Shown here: piece after piece, positions 19,792-28,911 of the stretch
Position numbering within the stretch: the first letter of the stretch is position 1
Layout: the number at the start of each line of letters is the position of its first letter
Assembly: GCA_900128565.1 (NCBI GenBank)
Contig: LT635940.1
Span: 1-37,354, forward strand
Direction of reading: 5' to 3'
DNA length: 37,354 bases
Origin: Stramenopiles sp. TOSAG23-6
Taxonomy: Eukaryota > Sar
Made by a program: the position numbers and the translations under genes
The notes under the pieces: generated by a model
Databases searched by the model: none
What the model saw: only the letters and a program-made list of their open reading frames with translations
Told to the model about the DNA's origin: nothing

Positions 19792-20520
19792 ATGCCAACA
19801 CTTCGACGAACCTCCCAGTCCAAAAAGCAGTATGGAGAAGAAAACATATTTGGCCAACCCCAAAGTCTCGTCGTGGGGCAAGATATTTGTGTTGCTACAG
19901 GTCTTCCCTTGCCTGCTGATGCTATTCCGGGAGAGGATTGGGGAGTTATGCAAAGCGACTGAACTGGAAGGTTGCGGTGCGCCTATCCATCAAACTGTTT
20001 AACGAAAGAAGGTAATTACGGTTGTTCGAACCCTTCTTTGGATATTTATGGATGCAGAATTCACAGGTCAAAACGTTTGGAGTCCAAGTCAAATGATTCA
20101 GAATATCCCAGCCTTCCATACAAAAATAGCAATAATCGATCACTAAGCACCCACGAGCTTCTTCTCCAAAGTGGGTGGCTTCCAAACGTTTCTCTTAACT
20201 CTCCAACAAAGAAACGTAAAAGTCAAGTAGAAATTCCAATGAGTCAGTACTATCGTACAGAATTATATAAAAAACTTATAGATACGAAAAAGTCACGATC
20301 TGGTAGGATAATTATTCCGTCTACAAAACAAATTAACAATTCTATTCAGCGGATTCAGCAAAACGCAATTCGAAAAAGAAAGAGGTTAGTTAAAAAGACT
20401 TTAAAAAAGAAAAAACCAAGTGTCATTGGGGTAAATAGATCCATCAGGCACCCTCCTTTTATAGAAAACTCAAAAAATAATAATAATAAACGCCACAGGA
20501 AGAAGAGAAAGTCTAAATAA
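19792..20520 (+). pseudogene. Cys/Lys-rich protein gene with an in-frame TGA (possible readthrough, error or broken gene)
   Basis: An ATG at 19792 opens 56 codons (GEENIFGQPQSLVVGQDICV...IPGEDWGVMQSD), then TGA at 19960-19962; the same frame continues without another stop to TAA at 20518-20520. The downstream part starts LRCAYPSNCLTKEGNYG and carries a Cys/His cluster (C-x5-C, then C-x2-H in GCRIH) that resembles small zinc-binding repeats such as EsV-1-7, with imperfect spacing. The rest is Lys/Arg-rich and ends RHRKKRKSK, like a nuclear or nucleolar protein. The downstream part has no early ATG of its own. Explanations are a nonsense mutation, a base error (TGG to TGA), readthrough, or two unrelated ORFs in phase. 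Confidence 0.5.
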
Positions 20521-21064
20521 TTGGCTACATTCCGAGGATAAATTGATAAATTGATAGAGGTATTATTTTCGTTGATGTATGAGCGACAATCCTTTCAAAA
20601 AGAATCGTATTACATACTGAGAAATTGTAAGATATTTAAATTTTAATTTTGTCATGTATTATTACTTATTTTATTATTTCGTTGTCAATCTCTAGAAAAA
20701 ATCTAAATCAAGACATTATTTTTTGTTTTTTCCCTCCTCTCATTCATCCCTATCATTTTATCACCTTCCCCGTCGTCATATATCTAAAAGGTTAAACTAC
20801 AAAAGATTTTTTACTCACACGCACAGCTTTCATATACATTTAGTCAATGCTCATGCTGAACATGCAATAAACATGTAATAAATCATTCATATTCTATTCA
20901 ATTCGTTATTCCATTTCCTTTTGCGTTTAATCATACTAAATACAAAGTAATTGAAAAATAATTCACTAGATCAATACATAATAAATTTGAAACACCATGT
21001 GCACAAATACAGTCTATTAAACTAAACAAATTAATCCAAGAACTTTTAAATGTTCTATGTCATA
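20521..21064. other. Convergent intergenic region
   Basis: 544 bp of AT-rich sequence between convergent gene ends. Pyrimidine-rich stretches lie near 20715-20780 (TTTTTTCCCTCCTCTC). No tRNA, repeat or conserved ORF recognised. Confidence 0.4.
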
Positions 21065-23929
21065 TTAACGCCACGCACCACCAGTAGATGAAGTGCGTTC
21101 ACCTCGTCGATCATCTTTTCGGTCACGGCGATTATCTCGAATCCGTCTTTCATTAGTTTCGCGATTAGAAGAATTACGACGTTCCTCATCACGACCTTCA
21201 CGAGAGTCTCCAGGCGATGCTGCTGGTGAACGAGCTTTGCGTGCAGCAAGAACTCGCGCGCGACGCGAAGCACGCTCCTTCTGTTCCGGGGTTTGCTCTC
21301 TTGCAAGCATACTCGCAAAAGAAGCTTTAACGCCCCATGTGCCAGTATTATCATTTGTTGTTTCATTATTATTCGTATCGCCTGCAGGTTTAATAGTATT
21401 TGCAACGACATCGTCAGAAGCACTGACTGAAATCGTATTTTCATCTTTCGCGTTCTTCTTTTTCGGAGATTTTACCTTTGAAACTTCGCCTTTCAAATGT
21501 GTAAAAGCTTTTTTCTTCGCATCCAAATAAGCAGCACCACTCACTTTCGAATTAGAAGAAGTTTCAGTCGTCTGCGAAGGATCACTAGCGGCAATCGATC
21601 GTGTTTTTTCCCACCCTCTAGGAGCGCGAGTTGATTTTGTACCAGTCGTTGTAGAATCGGTCTTTGAACTTAATTTAATAGAAGTCGTCTCTTTTCCTCC
21701 TTTTACTCCAGAAGATTTACTTTTCTTCTTTTCTGCGGACTTAGAAACCTTTCTGGTGGGTACCGAAGTATTAAGTTCGGACGCATTTTTGGAGCTGGTA
21801 TTCTTCAATAACGCAGCTGCGTATCTGTAATTTATATGCGGATATTAAAATAGATTCAATCGTAAGAATATGTTTGTATAGTAAATAGAGGGAAACATAA
21901 ACAAATCATATATTGTTATTCTGTTGTAAAACACTAGTACAATAATTACACTTCTTCAGACATGAAGATAAAATTGCTTCGTTTCGGAAGAAAATTATAC
22001 AAGTATAATGTATAGCATAGTACATGGTCCCTATTCTCAAAAGATACCATCAAAGGACATCACTCCTTATCAAAATATCTCAGATAGCAGGAAATACAAT
22101 CTAGCTCTTTTTCCTTATAAGCAAAAGCAATGGTTATGTGCTTCGTTATTACACAAAAGAAAGAGCAGGGAAATACACAAATGTGATTCATATGATAATA
22201 TAATTGTTAAAATAAATTGTACTTACCCTCCCCAAGCATTACGAGCTTTGTTGTTACTTCCATTCTTCAATTCTACGCCATTCGATTTGTTCTTGTCACC
22301 TGATTTTGATGACGCATTGACATTTTGTGCTCCTCCTTCCATCATTGACGTCATCATCGATGTGTAATCTGAACTTTCAGCACGGTCAACTCGAATAGGC
22401 TTACCCTTCAAAACTGCTTCATTCACTTGATCCATTGACAATGTACGCTGTCGATTAAGATACTCAGAATGAGGTTTGTCCATGACGATGTCTTTCGCCT
22501 GTTCTTTTAACAAATCTTTCGAAAACGATTTCGGAGGCGTGATTTCAGATTGTGGCATTTTACGTACAATATTTAGTAAATCTTTATGCTGGTAACGCTG
22601 AAATTGTCTCTGATATCCAGATTCTACACCTTGAGATGGAAGTGATGGGAAATCTGTTGCAGAATTGACAGCTGGAGCAGGAATTACAGTTTTTTTTGCA
22701 GAATCTTTCTTGTCCTGAGATTTTTTCTGATTATTTCTTTGTTTATTCTTCCCTTGGCCTTGCTTGCTATCTTTGTTTCCATCATTATTGTTCTTCTTAG
22801 ACTTCTTTCCCTGTTTATTTTGTTGCTTTACTTGCTGCTGATTGTGTTGCTTAGGTCGATTGCCGTGCTTATTTTGTCGCGAGTTTGGAAGTGCTCGACC
22901 ATTCGATTGGCCAGCAAAGTGTCCATTGTTTCCACCTCTTTGCTGTCGATGCTGTTGATTAAACGCGGGCTTTTGTTGGCCTTGTCCATTGTATTGACGC
23001 TGCTGAAAACGACCTGGAGGGCCTCCAAACTGTCGTTGCTGATTAGGATCAAAATGAACTCCTTGCTGTCTGAACATCATCATATTGTTCATTCCGACAG
23101 TGTTCCCATATGGACCACCATACATTTGACCTGGATAAAACATACCCATTGGAGCTATCATACCATACGGAGAGTAACCACGACCAGGAAATCCAGGCTG
23201 TTGTCTCACTATATTGTTCGCATCATTCTGAACTTTATCTCTGTTGTTCGAAGGAACAGCATCAGGTTGACCATTTGGAGAGTTATTACCATTTGACACA
23301 CCATTAGATTTATAAACGCTGCGAAGTAAGTTTTCACTCTTGAGACGCCCTTTAATCGCTTTGCCACCGATTTCTTTACCAGCTAACTTAGCTTGGAGTA
23401 GCGCATTTTTTGCACTTTCTTCGTCCTTCATGGTGACAAACCAAGTGTTACCCACGTCACTTCGGACTTCTTCAACAATACCGAATTCTGCGAATATTTG
23501 CTCAATTTCAACCTTTTCTGTGTTAGCCGGTACATCGCGCAATATGATTTTATTGCGCTTTGGCTTCGAAAAGGCTGGTTTTAGAGTTTGGCTTGCTTCA
23601 TCTAAAGTGACAATAGTCGAGTCTTTCACAGATTTGGCAATGAGAGCTACGTCGTTCGTTAACGCGCGCACTTTGCGGAATTGGGAAATCACGTAAATAG
23701 GAACTTGCATATCCGCATTCATCTGCGATACAAGGTGTGCATCGACGGACAAATTGGCACGCGAGAAATAGAATTCTACTTGTTTCTTTAGTGCAGCTAA
23801 CAGTGCAGCACCTTCCAACTTTGTGGTGGGTTGCGCGATGCCGTTTTTATCATAAGAATTTATTTGAGGCTGCTGCTCAAGTACAGCACCACCATCTTGT
23901 TGCTGCGGCTGCATTGCAAAACTATTCAA
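21065..23929 (-). CDS. LARP4-like La-related RNA-binding protein
   Basis: Two exons, 23929-22227 and 21824-21065, joined by a GT-AG intron. The splice restores NAWGG-YAAALLKNTSS in frame, about 820 aa. Residues 41-115 form a La motif (LKKQVEFYFSRANLSVDAHLVSQM) and 126-200 an RRM (NKIILRDVPANTEKVEIEQIF...NTWFVTMKDEESAKNAL); the pairing and wording are closest to LARP4/4B, which bind poly(A) and PABP and stabilise mRNA. A long Gln/Asn/Gly-rich region follows, with NSATDFPSLPS as a possible short linear motif. The C-terminal exon is basic, contains GWEKTRS and ASFASMLAREQTPEQKERASRRARV, and ends in an Arg/Asp-rich tail. The two exons could be mistaken for separate genes, but neither has the proper end or start alone. 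Confidence 0.85.
21825..22226 (-). other. Canonical GT-AG intron (402 bp) of the LARP4-like gene
   Basis: Minus strand: donor GTAAGTACA at 22226, acceptor ATTACAG ending at 21825. It is four times longer than the introners and has the canonical ends, so both intron kinds are spliced in this genome. No embedded gene recognised. Confidence 0.85.
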
Positions 23930-24262
23930 CGTTGCCGGTGGTTATTGCGTTCTTTCTGCCAAGCGCCCAGCTGCTTGGTCGTATCGCGAGTACACGAGGT
24001 GTGTATGTACACAAAAGAAGAGACAACAACAACCACCGCAACAACATCGTGGTCAGATTGTCGTGTTTTCGAACGCGCACTGAATAATTTCTACATTACC
24101 GGGTTCCAATATGGAACAAACCTGCTCGTTGTGTTTTTAATTTTGTTTTTATTTATTTTATTTCTTTTGAAAATGTTTTCATTTCATTAAATTTTAAATA
24201 ATTTCATATTATAAAACCGAGTATGAAAAATAGAGTCACAATTCCATTGAGTAATCATTCTT
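23930..24262. other. Intergenic region upstream of the LARP4-like gene
   Basis: 333 bp holding the promoter and 5' leader of the LARP4-like gene and the 3' flank of the RMT2-like gene. Contains CAACAACAACCACCGCAACAACATC near 24026-24049 and a T-rich block at 24136-24190. No other feature recognised. Confidence 0.4.
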
Positions 24263-25565
24263 TTATTTTTCTAGTAATTCTTTTGAAAACATAGCGTTCT
24301 GTTTATCATCATTCGCAGTTGCCACTTGGGAACAATCTCCAATGATATAGTTCAGTTTTTTTTTTGATTCTACAGCAATCGGATGGTCAAAAATACAAAT
24401 AGGTAACTGATAAGTATCATTGTAAAAATACTTTCGTTTTACACCTTTCCAAACCTTTTTATCCTGGACTTCAGCAATTGGACAGGGTATATAAGTGGTA
24501 GTAAAACCAAGAGCATCAAGCTCCTGTTGAGCTATTTGAGCGTACACATGTATTTTGGAAAAATATTTCAATTGTTTTTTCGTTAGGTACAAAATTTCGT
24601 ACGAAAAAAAAAATCGATTTTTTTGTTAAAAAAAAAATAAAACATCCACCATGAAAAATAATGTTATCTGGACAAAGTCCATTAAAAAATGAATAACATC
24701 CACCAGGTCTTAAAATCCTAGGCAATTTATGGTGAAACTCTGATTGCTCCCCATAATTCTCTCCATATGTATCAAAATATATACCATCAAAACTTCTATT
24801 ATCAATTTTTTCCATCATATCCTGCCAACGACCATGTAAAATCGTCACTCCTGGTTTCTTATCCCAACCCTCTTTTAACATATAAGCATAGACTTGAGGA
24901 TGGGCTTCAATGATTGTGTGACTACGTGGCTTGCGATCCTGAATATAATTATCAATTATTCCCATTCCAAAACCTACATTTAAAACATCTGCTCCTCGTT
25001 TTTGTTCCCGATTTTTACCAAGGCTAGTGATAACGTCAGCAGAAGCCTCCATCAATGGGCTTTCCCAAGACATCATAACACCGTCTTTGTCCGAGTCTAA
25101 TAGTTGTTTTCCGTCCTCAGTATATTTTACATCTCGTTTAAGATAATCATTGCTATACTTGTTTGGTTCCGCCTTTAAGGTCTCTTTAGAAGTAGACTCG
25201 TTCGTGTGCTCACCAGGTCTGGTACTCATGGAACTTTTTTTCTTCAAGCACGCTAATAAAAGCTCAGAAGTTACCCCAGCATTAACGATACGATCGACAC
25301 ATTTTTGATGTCCAGCTTCTAATGCATAATCACCAGCACATTTATACTGGCGGTCCACTGCGTTCCATGGAGCACCTCTATAGAGCAACTCATTCATAAC
25401 CTCCAAATGACCATGTTGAGCTGCAGCCATTAAAACTGAGGTACCCGTTTCACTTCGCTGATAAAATTGCTCGGCTCCGTCCTTCAGTAACTGACGAACT
25501 AATTTAAAATTACCTGTTACAGCTGCATCCCATAACTGCTCATTTAATACATTGATTTCTGTCAT
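24263..25565 (-). CDS. RMT2: RMT2-like protein arginine N-methyltransferase with ankyrin repeats
   Basis: Exons 25565-24650 and about 24549-24263, interrupted by introner E, giving about 400 aa. Ankyrin repeats occupy residues ~5-100 (NEQLWDAAVTGNFKLVRQLLKDG, SVLMAAAQHGHLEVMNELLYRG). The methyltransferase domain has VLNVGFGMGIID (194-205) for S-adenosylmethionine, TIIEAHP (217-223), GRWQDM and YFDTYGE. After splicing, GLCPDNIIFH continues as VYAQIAQQELDALGF or DVYAQ..., as in yeast Rmt2 and plant homologues. Yeast Rmt2 methylates the delta nitrogen of an arginine in ribosomal protein L12. The exact 3' exon boundary is ambiguous by three bases. Without the second exon the protein would lose the C-terminal beta-barrel part. 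Confidence 0.9.
24550..24649 (-). mobile_element. Introner copy E in the RMT2-like gene
   Basis: About 100 bp on the minus strand, same sense as the gene. Starts GTGGATGTTTTATTTTT, shares a long A-rich spacer and the CGTACGAAATTTTGTACC-TAAC core with copy A, and ends TTTTCCAAAATAC. Flanked by ATG on both sides. Subfamily 1. The 5' end has a GG insertion relative to the GTATGTTTTA consensus. Confidence 0.85.
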
Positions 25566-26006
25566 GATATACTATTAAATTTCTTCTTCTACTATCGTAG
25601 TTATAGTACCTATACGTAGTACAGTTGTGGCAAAAAAAGACGCTTGAAAAGAAATTTCATGAGACTGGCTCCAAAATATTAGCTAGGGTTGGGGGTTATA
25701 TTAGCTACTATGGTATACCGTAGTCAGAAAGAAAACTCGAACAAACACGAAAAATCAACGCGCTGCAACAACAACAACAATTTCATATATCCTATTTGGT
25801 ATAATAGTTTTACTTTCGGCTCTCATCTAAGTTGATTAATATATTATATAATAAAGTGAATGTAACAATTTCTTAGGTTCATGAAAATTCATGGAACACG
25901 TAACAAAATACTTGAAGTGTTACAATTTTTTTAATGGATTTTTTTAATGGATTTTTTTAATGGAATGAAAGAAAAAAAGTTAATGAAAAAATTGTAATAG
26001 TCCATA
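25566..26006. other. Intergenic region with a 13-bp triple repeat
   Basis: 441 bp: 5' flank of the RMT2-like gene and 3' flank of the CRT-like gene. A 13-bp unit (seven T then AATGGA) repeats three times at 25926-25964. A CAACAACAACAA run lies near 25767-25779. No RNA gene seen. Confidence 0.5.
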
Positions 26007-27374
26007 TCAAGATCCCTTCACTTCCTTATTTGCACCATACGCAAAAATTAGAAGTCCAGTACATACAACGGACAATCCACCCCAACAGTAGATTGGAGAA
26101 ATTCCAGCCTCACCTTTCCCTCCCATAATCCATGGAATTGACAGAAAAAAGTTTTGTAGGGGTAGTGAAAATGCACTCGTTAAAAAACTAATGAGAGCTC
26201 CGTTACCACCAGTAATACCTGCATGTGTACCATAATTCACTAATATCAAAGCACCAACGATAAACGCAGCACCTAAAGGTGAAAATTGTAATACAAGTGC
26301 AAGTGATTGCTGACAATGCACATTTTTTGATGAGAACAGACACTTTGCTCCTTTACTATAGTCATTAGAAAAATGTTCTTGAAGACCAATGAATCCGCTA
26401 TTTGTTAGCACATATGTACTCTCTACAGCAATATTGACAGGTACTGATACACTATTCACTAAAGCAACAAGTAACGAAATCCGCATAAGAACTCCTGGAA
26501 CACTTCGCCTAGCTTCTTGTTCAGCCCGGCGACGTAAACGTTGACTACGAGCTACAGCTCTACTCGAATCAACAGTTTCATCCATTAAACCATCGCTTTC
26601 TACATCGCTAGTATCTAAATTACGCACTGATGCAACCACTGCCTCCGCAGTTACCCAAGCTGAACTAGTAGAAGCTGCTAAATTAGCTTCTGCATCATCA
26701 ATCTCTGCTGCAATACTTTCTTTTTCAAATGCAGATTCCACCAAGACAAAAAATAAAGCTTGTGGAATGGTACTCAAAATGTAAACAATTACCCATATGA
26801 TATCAATATGATTTAATGAATTCAACTGCGAAGAAGAAAACACAGAAACTGCAACACCAACACAAATGATGAATGGCCCTAATAGCATCATTTTTGTATA
26901 GTACTCAGAAGGGCATCCTCGAATAATCCACGCAATCAATAAAGTAAAAGGTATAACAGATTGACCTGCGACAACAAGTATATTTGAAAATTCGTTATCT
27001 AACCGATCAATACAAAGAATCATCAGAGTATTTTGTAATCCATTCAAACCACCAAGTAAAAGTATTGTTTTCCTATGAAGTAGAAGTCCCCTAGTTGCAT
27101 GTAATGCGGATATTTTTAAGGACGTTGCTTTTGATATACGGTAGTGCACAAAAGGAATTAATAAAAATGCAAATACGAGGCACACCAGAATAATTGACAC
27201 TGTATTAAGAGTGTTGACAAAGAATGGAAATGACTTCAAAGCATGAAGCTCCTTGTACATCCAAATAGTACTAATAACGGAAACAATTACATATAAGACA
27301 GACGAAACTATGAGAGCAAAGTTTCCAGACGGTACCGAATTTGATGAAGAGTTTCCTAGCAAAGAAGAATGCAT
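26007..27374 (-). CDS. CRT-like (chloroquine-resistance-transporter family) membrane transporter
   Basis: 455 aa, single exon. About ten hydrophobic segments with the drug/metabolite transporter layout: TM1 FALIVSSVLYVIVSVIST, TM2 VSIILVCLVFAFLLIPFV, then LLGGLNGLQNTLMILCIDRL and NILVVAGQSVIPFTLLIAWIIRG, which are typical of CRT-like proteins (LGGLDAL... QSAIPFTM). A hydrophilic, acidic-then-basic loop (about residues 220-290, with RSQRLRRRAEQEARR) separates the two five-helix halves. A lumenal Cys-containing loop (KCLFSSKNVHCQQS) lies between TM7 and TM8, as in the family. CRT-like proteins move peptides, glutathione or basic solutes across vacuolar or plastid membranes. The substrate cannot be read from sequence. 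TGA stop. Confidence 0.8.
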   Translation of the reverse strand: MHSSLLGNSSSNSVPSGNFALIVSSVLYVIVSVISTIWMYKELHALKSFPFFVNTLNTVSIILVCLVFAFLLIPFVHYRISKATSLKISALHATRGLLLHRKTILLLGGLNGLQNTLMILCIDRLDNEFSNILVVAGQSVIPFTLLIAWIIRGCPSEYYTKMMLLGPFIICVGVAVSVFSSSQLNSLNHIDIIWVIVYILSTIPQALFFVLVESAFEKESIAAEIDDAEANLAASTSSAWVTAEAVVASVRNLDTSDVESDGLMDETVDSSRAVARSQRLRRRAEQEARRSVPGVLMRISLLVALVNSVSVPVNIAVESTYVLTNSGFIGLQEHFSNDYSKGAKCLFSSKNVHCQQSLALVLQFSPLGAAFIVGALILVNYGTHAGITGGNGALISFLTSAFSLPLQNFFLSIPWIMGGKGEAGISPIYCWGGLSVVCTGLLIFAYGANKEVKGS

Positions 27375-27970
27375 TGTATATCTGTGAAAATATCTATGAA
27401 GAAGAAGTCATACTTTAAAATTGAGCACGAAGTCGAAGTCGCAAAGTGCAAAAACCGACTTTTGTTTTGACCGGGGCTTTTGTGTTGACCTTTCGTTTTT
27501 TTTATTTGAAAATCATGTGTTTTTTTTCTTACATTAAAATTTGTCGAGAAAAGCGAGAAAAGATTATAAAATGTCAAAATTATAGAAAAAAGTACTTGTA
27601 TAATATTGCATATAGCCAATACTGTAACTTTAGTTCAAGCATAATAAAAACCACTGGCAACAATACAGGAAATTGCTTTCGATTAATTATGGAATGTTCT
27701 ATTGAAAAGGTAAAAATTTTTGTGTGTTGATTGATAAAAGATTTAAATAAATGTGATTATTATGTTTGGTTATATTTATATAGATTTTTGTAAAAGAAAT
27801 GTTGTTCTATTAAAAACACCTATCAATCATGTAAAGCATTGATTAAAACCTATGGCTCATGAAAGGTGTGTGTGTTTTTAACCAAACAGTAGACTCAAAG
27901 TGGGGACTCTCATCTCAGCGCAAGTAAAACACGACTTGTCACGAAATCCGACGTTTTCACTCACCTGGAG
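27375..27970. other. Intergenic region, no gene recognised
   Basis: 596 bp of AT-rich sequence between the CRT-like start and the end of the small secreted protein gene (both on the minus strand). Open frames here are low-complexity and look random. Two T-rich runs near 27495-27530. No tRNA fold or repeat recognised. Confidence 0.4.
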
Positions 27971-28651
27971 TTAGACTTTATATTCCGTACTCGCGAGCCA
28001 AGATTGATACAAGTCCTTATCATCCCTATAATTTTTAGGAGCCTTAGGATCTTCTTCGAGCTGCTGCTGTTGTCTGGCAAAATCCCGCAGTTGTTTGAAA
28101 GACAATGTACGCGCTGTCTTTTCTGCTACGTCTGCATTGTCGCCAAGTTTGTTCAATCCGAATTGAGTAGCTAGGCGTTGTCGTGCTTGTAGCATTTTCA
28201 TGTGAGTTACCAATTCTTCTTCCAAAGAGATCCTCCGTCGGCTTAGCTGATCGCTAAAACGTTCATTTTCAATACCCCACCCTTCTACGAGAACCCTCAT
28301 CATGGCACTAAGTAGTGGCTGGAATTCCAATCGAACACGTTCAATAAGAGTTGTTGGCGCAAGTGCCGCATTTTCAAGAGGTTTGGGCATACGACCGAAC
28401 TGTTCAAGGTCCGAAGGGCTAACGGGATAACGCATAAGACCATGCCGTTCATTTCCTGGTATTTTCCGAACAGCAACAAAACCGTCCACTTCGTCGTCCG
28501 TTGGTTGCACCTCCGGTTCTGGAGCCAAAGCGCCGCCTCCCAATCCAAGGCTTTCCTGTAATCCCCGGATGTATTTCATGGCTGATACGTTATTGAAACA
28601 TGTTACAAGCATACTGATCATGATAAGTGTTACTGATTTCATATTTGTCAT
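27971..28651 (-). CDS. Small secreted helical protein of unknown function
   Basis: 226 aa. N-terminal signal peptide: MTNMKSVTLIMISMLVTCFNNVSA, cleavage probably after VSA. The mature part begins MKYIRGLQESLGLGG, has an acidic Pro/Glu-rich segment (EPEVQPTDDEVDG), then a mostly helical, charged region (RVRLEFQPLLSAMMRVLVEG, ISLEEELVTHMKMLQARQRLATQF, FKQLRDFARQQQQLEED). No cysteines beyond the signal region, so no disulfide-rich toxin or effector fold is suggested. Divergent from the RNA polymerase III gene, whose start is 260 bp away. Function unknown. Confidence 0.65.
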   Translation of the reverse strand: MTNMKSVTLIMISMLVTCFNNVSAMKYIRGLQESLGLGGGALAPEPEVQPTDDEVDGFVAVRKIPGNERHGLMRYPVSPSDLEQFGRMPKPLENAALAPTTLIERVRLEFQPLLSAMMRVLVEGWGIENERFSDQLSRRRISLEEELVTHMKMLQARQRLATQFGLNKLGDNADVAEKTARTLSFKQLRDFARQQQQLEEDPKAPKNYRDDKDLYQSWLASTEYKV

Positions 28652-28911
28652 TGTGGATATTGTTAAAAATGCCGTAAAATGTTTCCACTTGTAGATACCT
28701 TAACTCATGAACTGGACACGAACANACACCAATAAATACAAAACTTTAAACGGTTCAGTCAATTGTTACCCGGTACCCACGAAATCGTGTCAAAAGAAAA
28801 CAAAAATTCAGCGTGACGAAACCTCGTGTAGACTGTGGCTTACTTACAACACTTTCACCTTTCCATTACCTTTTTCTCAAGGTGGTAAAGTGAATTGCCG
28901 TCGTGCTTAGA

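Noticed and set aside
19960-19962. Genome-wide reassignment of TGA to an amino acid
   Set aside because: TGA is the natural end of MSRA, the small coiled-coil protein and the CRT-like gene in the same window.
21065-21808. Separate Habp4/Stm1-like gene
   Set aside because: It lacks an ATG start and is preceded by an AG acceptor in phase with the GTAAGT donor that ends the LARP exon; one gene explains both.
21950-22080. Possible box C/D snoRNA in the LARP4-like intron
   Set aside because: A TGATG and a CTGA occur about 100 bases apart on the minus strand, but the C box is imperfect and there is no terminal stem.
27446-27730. 94-codon ORF in the intergenic region
   Set aside because: Phe/Ile/Lys/Tyr-rich composition typical of random AT-rich sequence, no family resemblance.
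28707-28911. Small ORF upstream of RPC1 containing an N
   Set aside because: No domain, one unknown base, and it runs into the RPC1 start; probably 5' leader.
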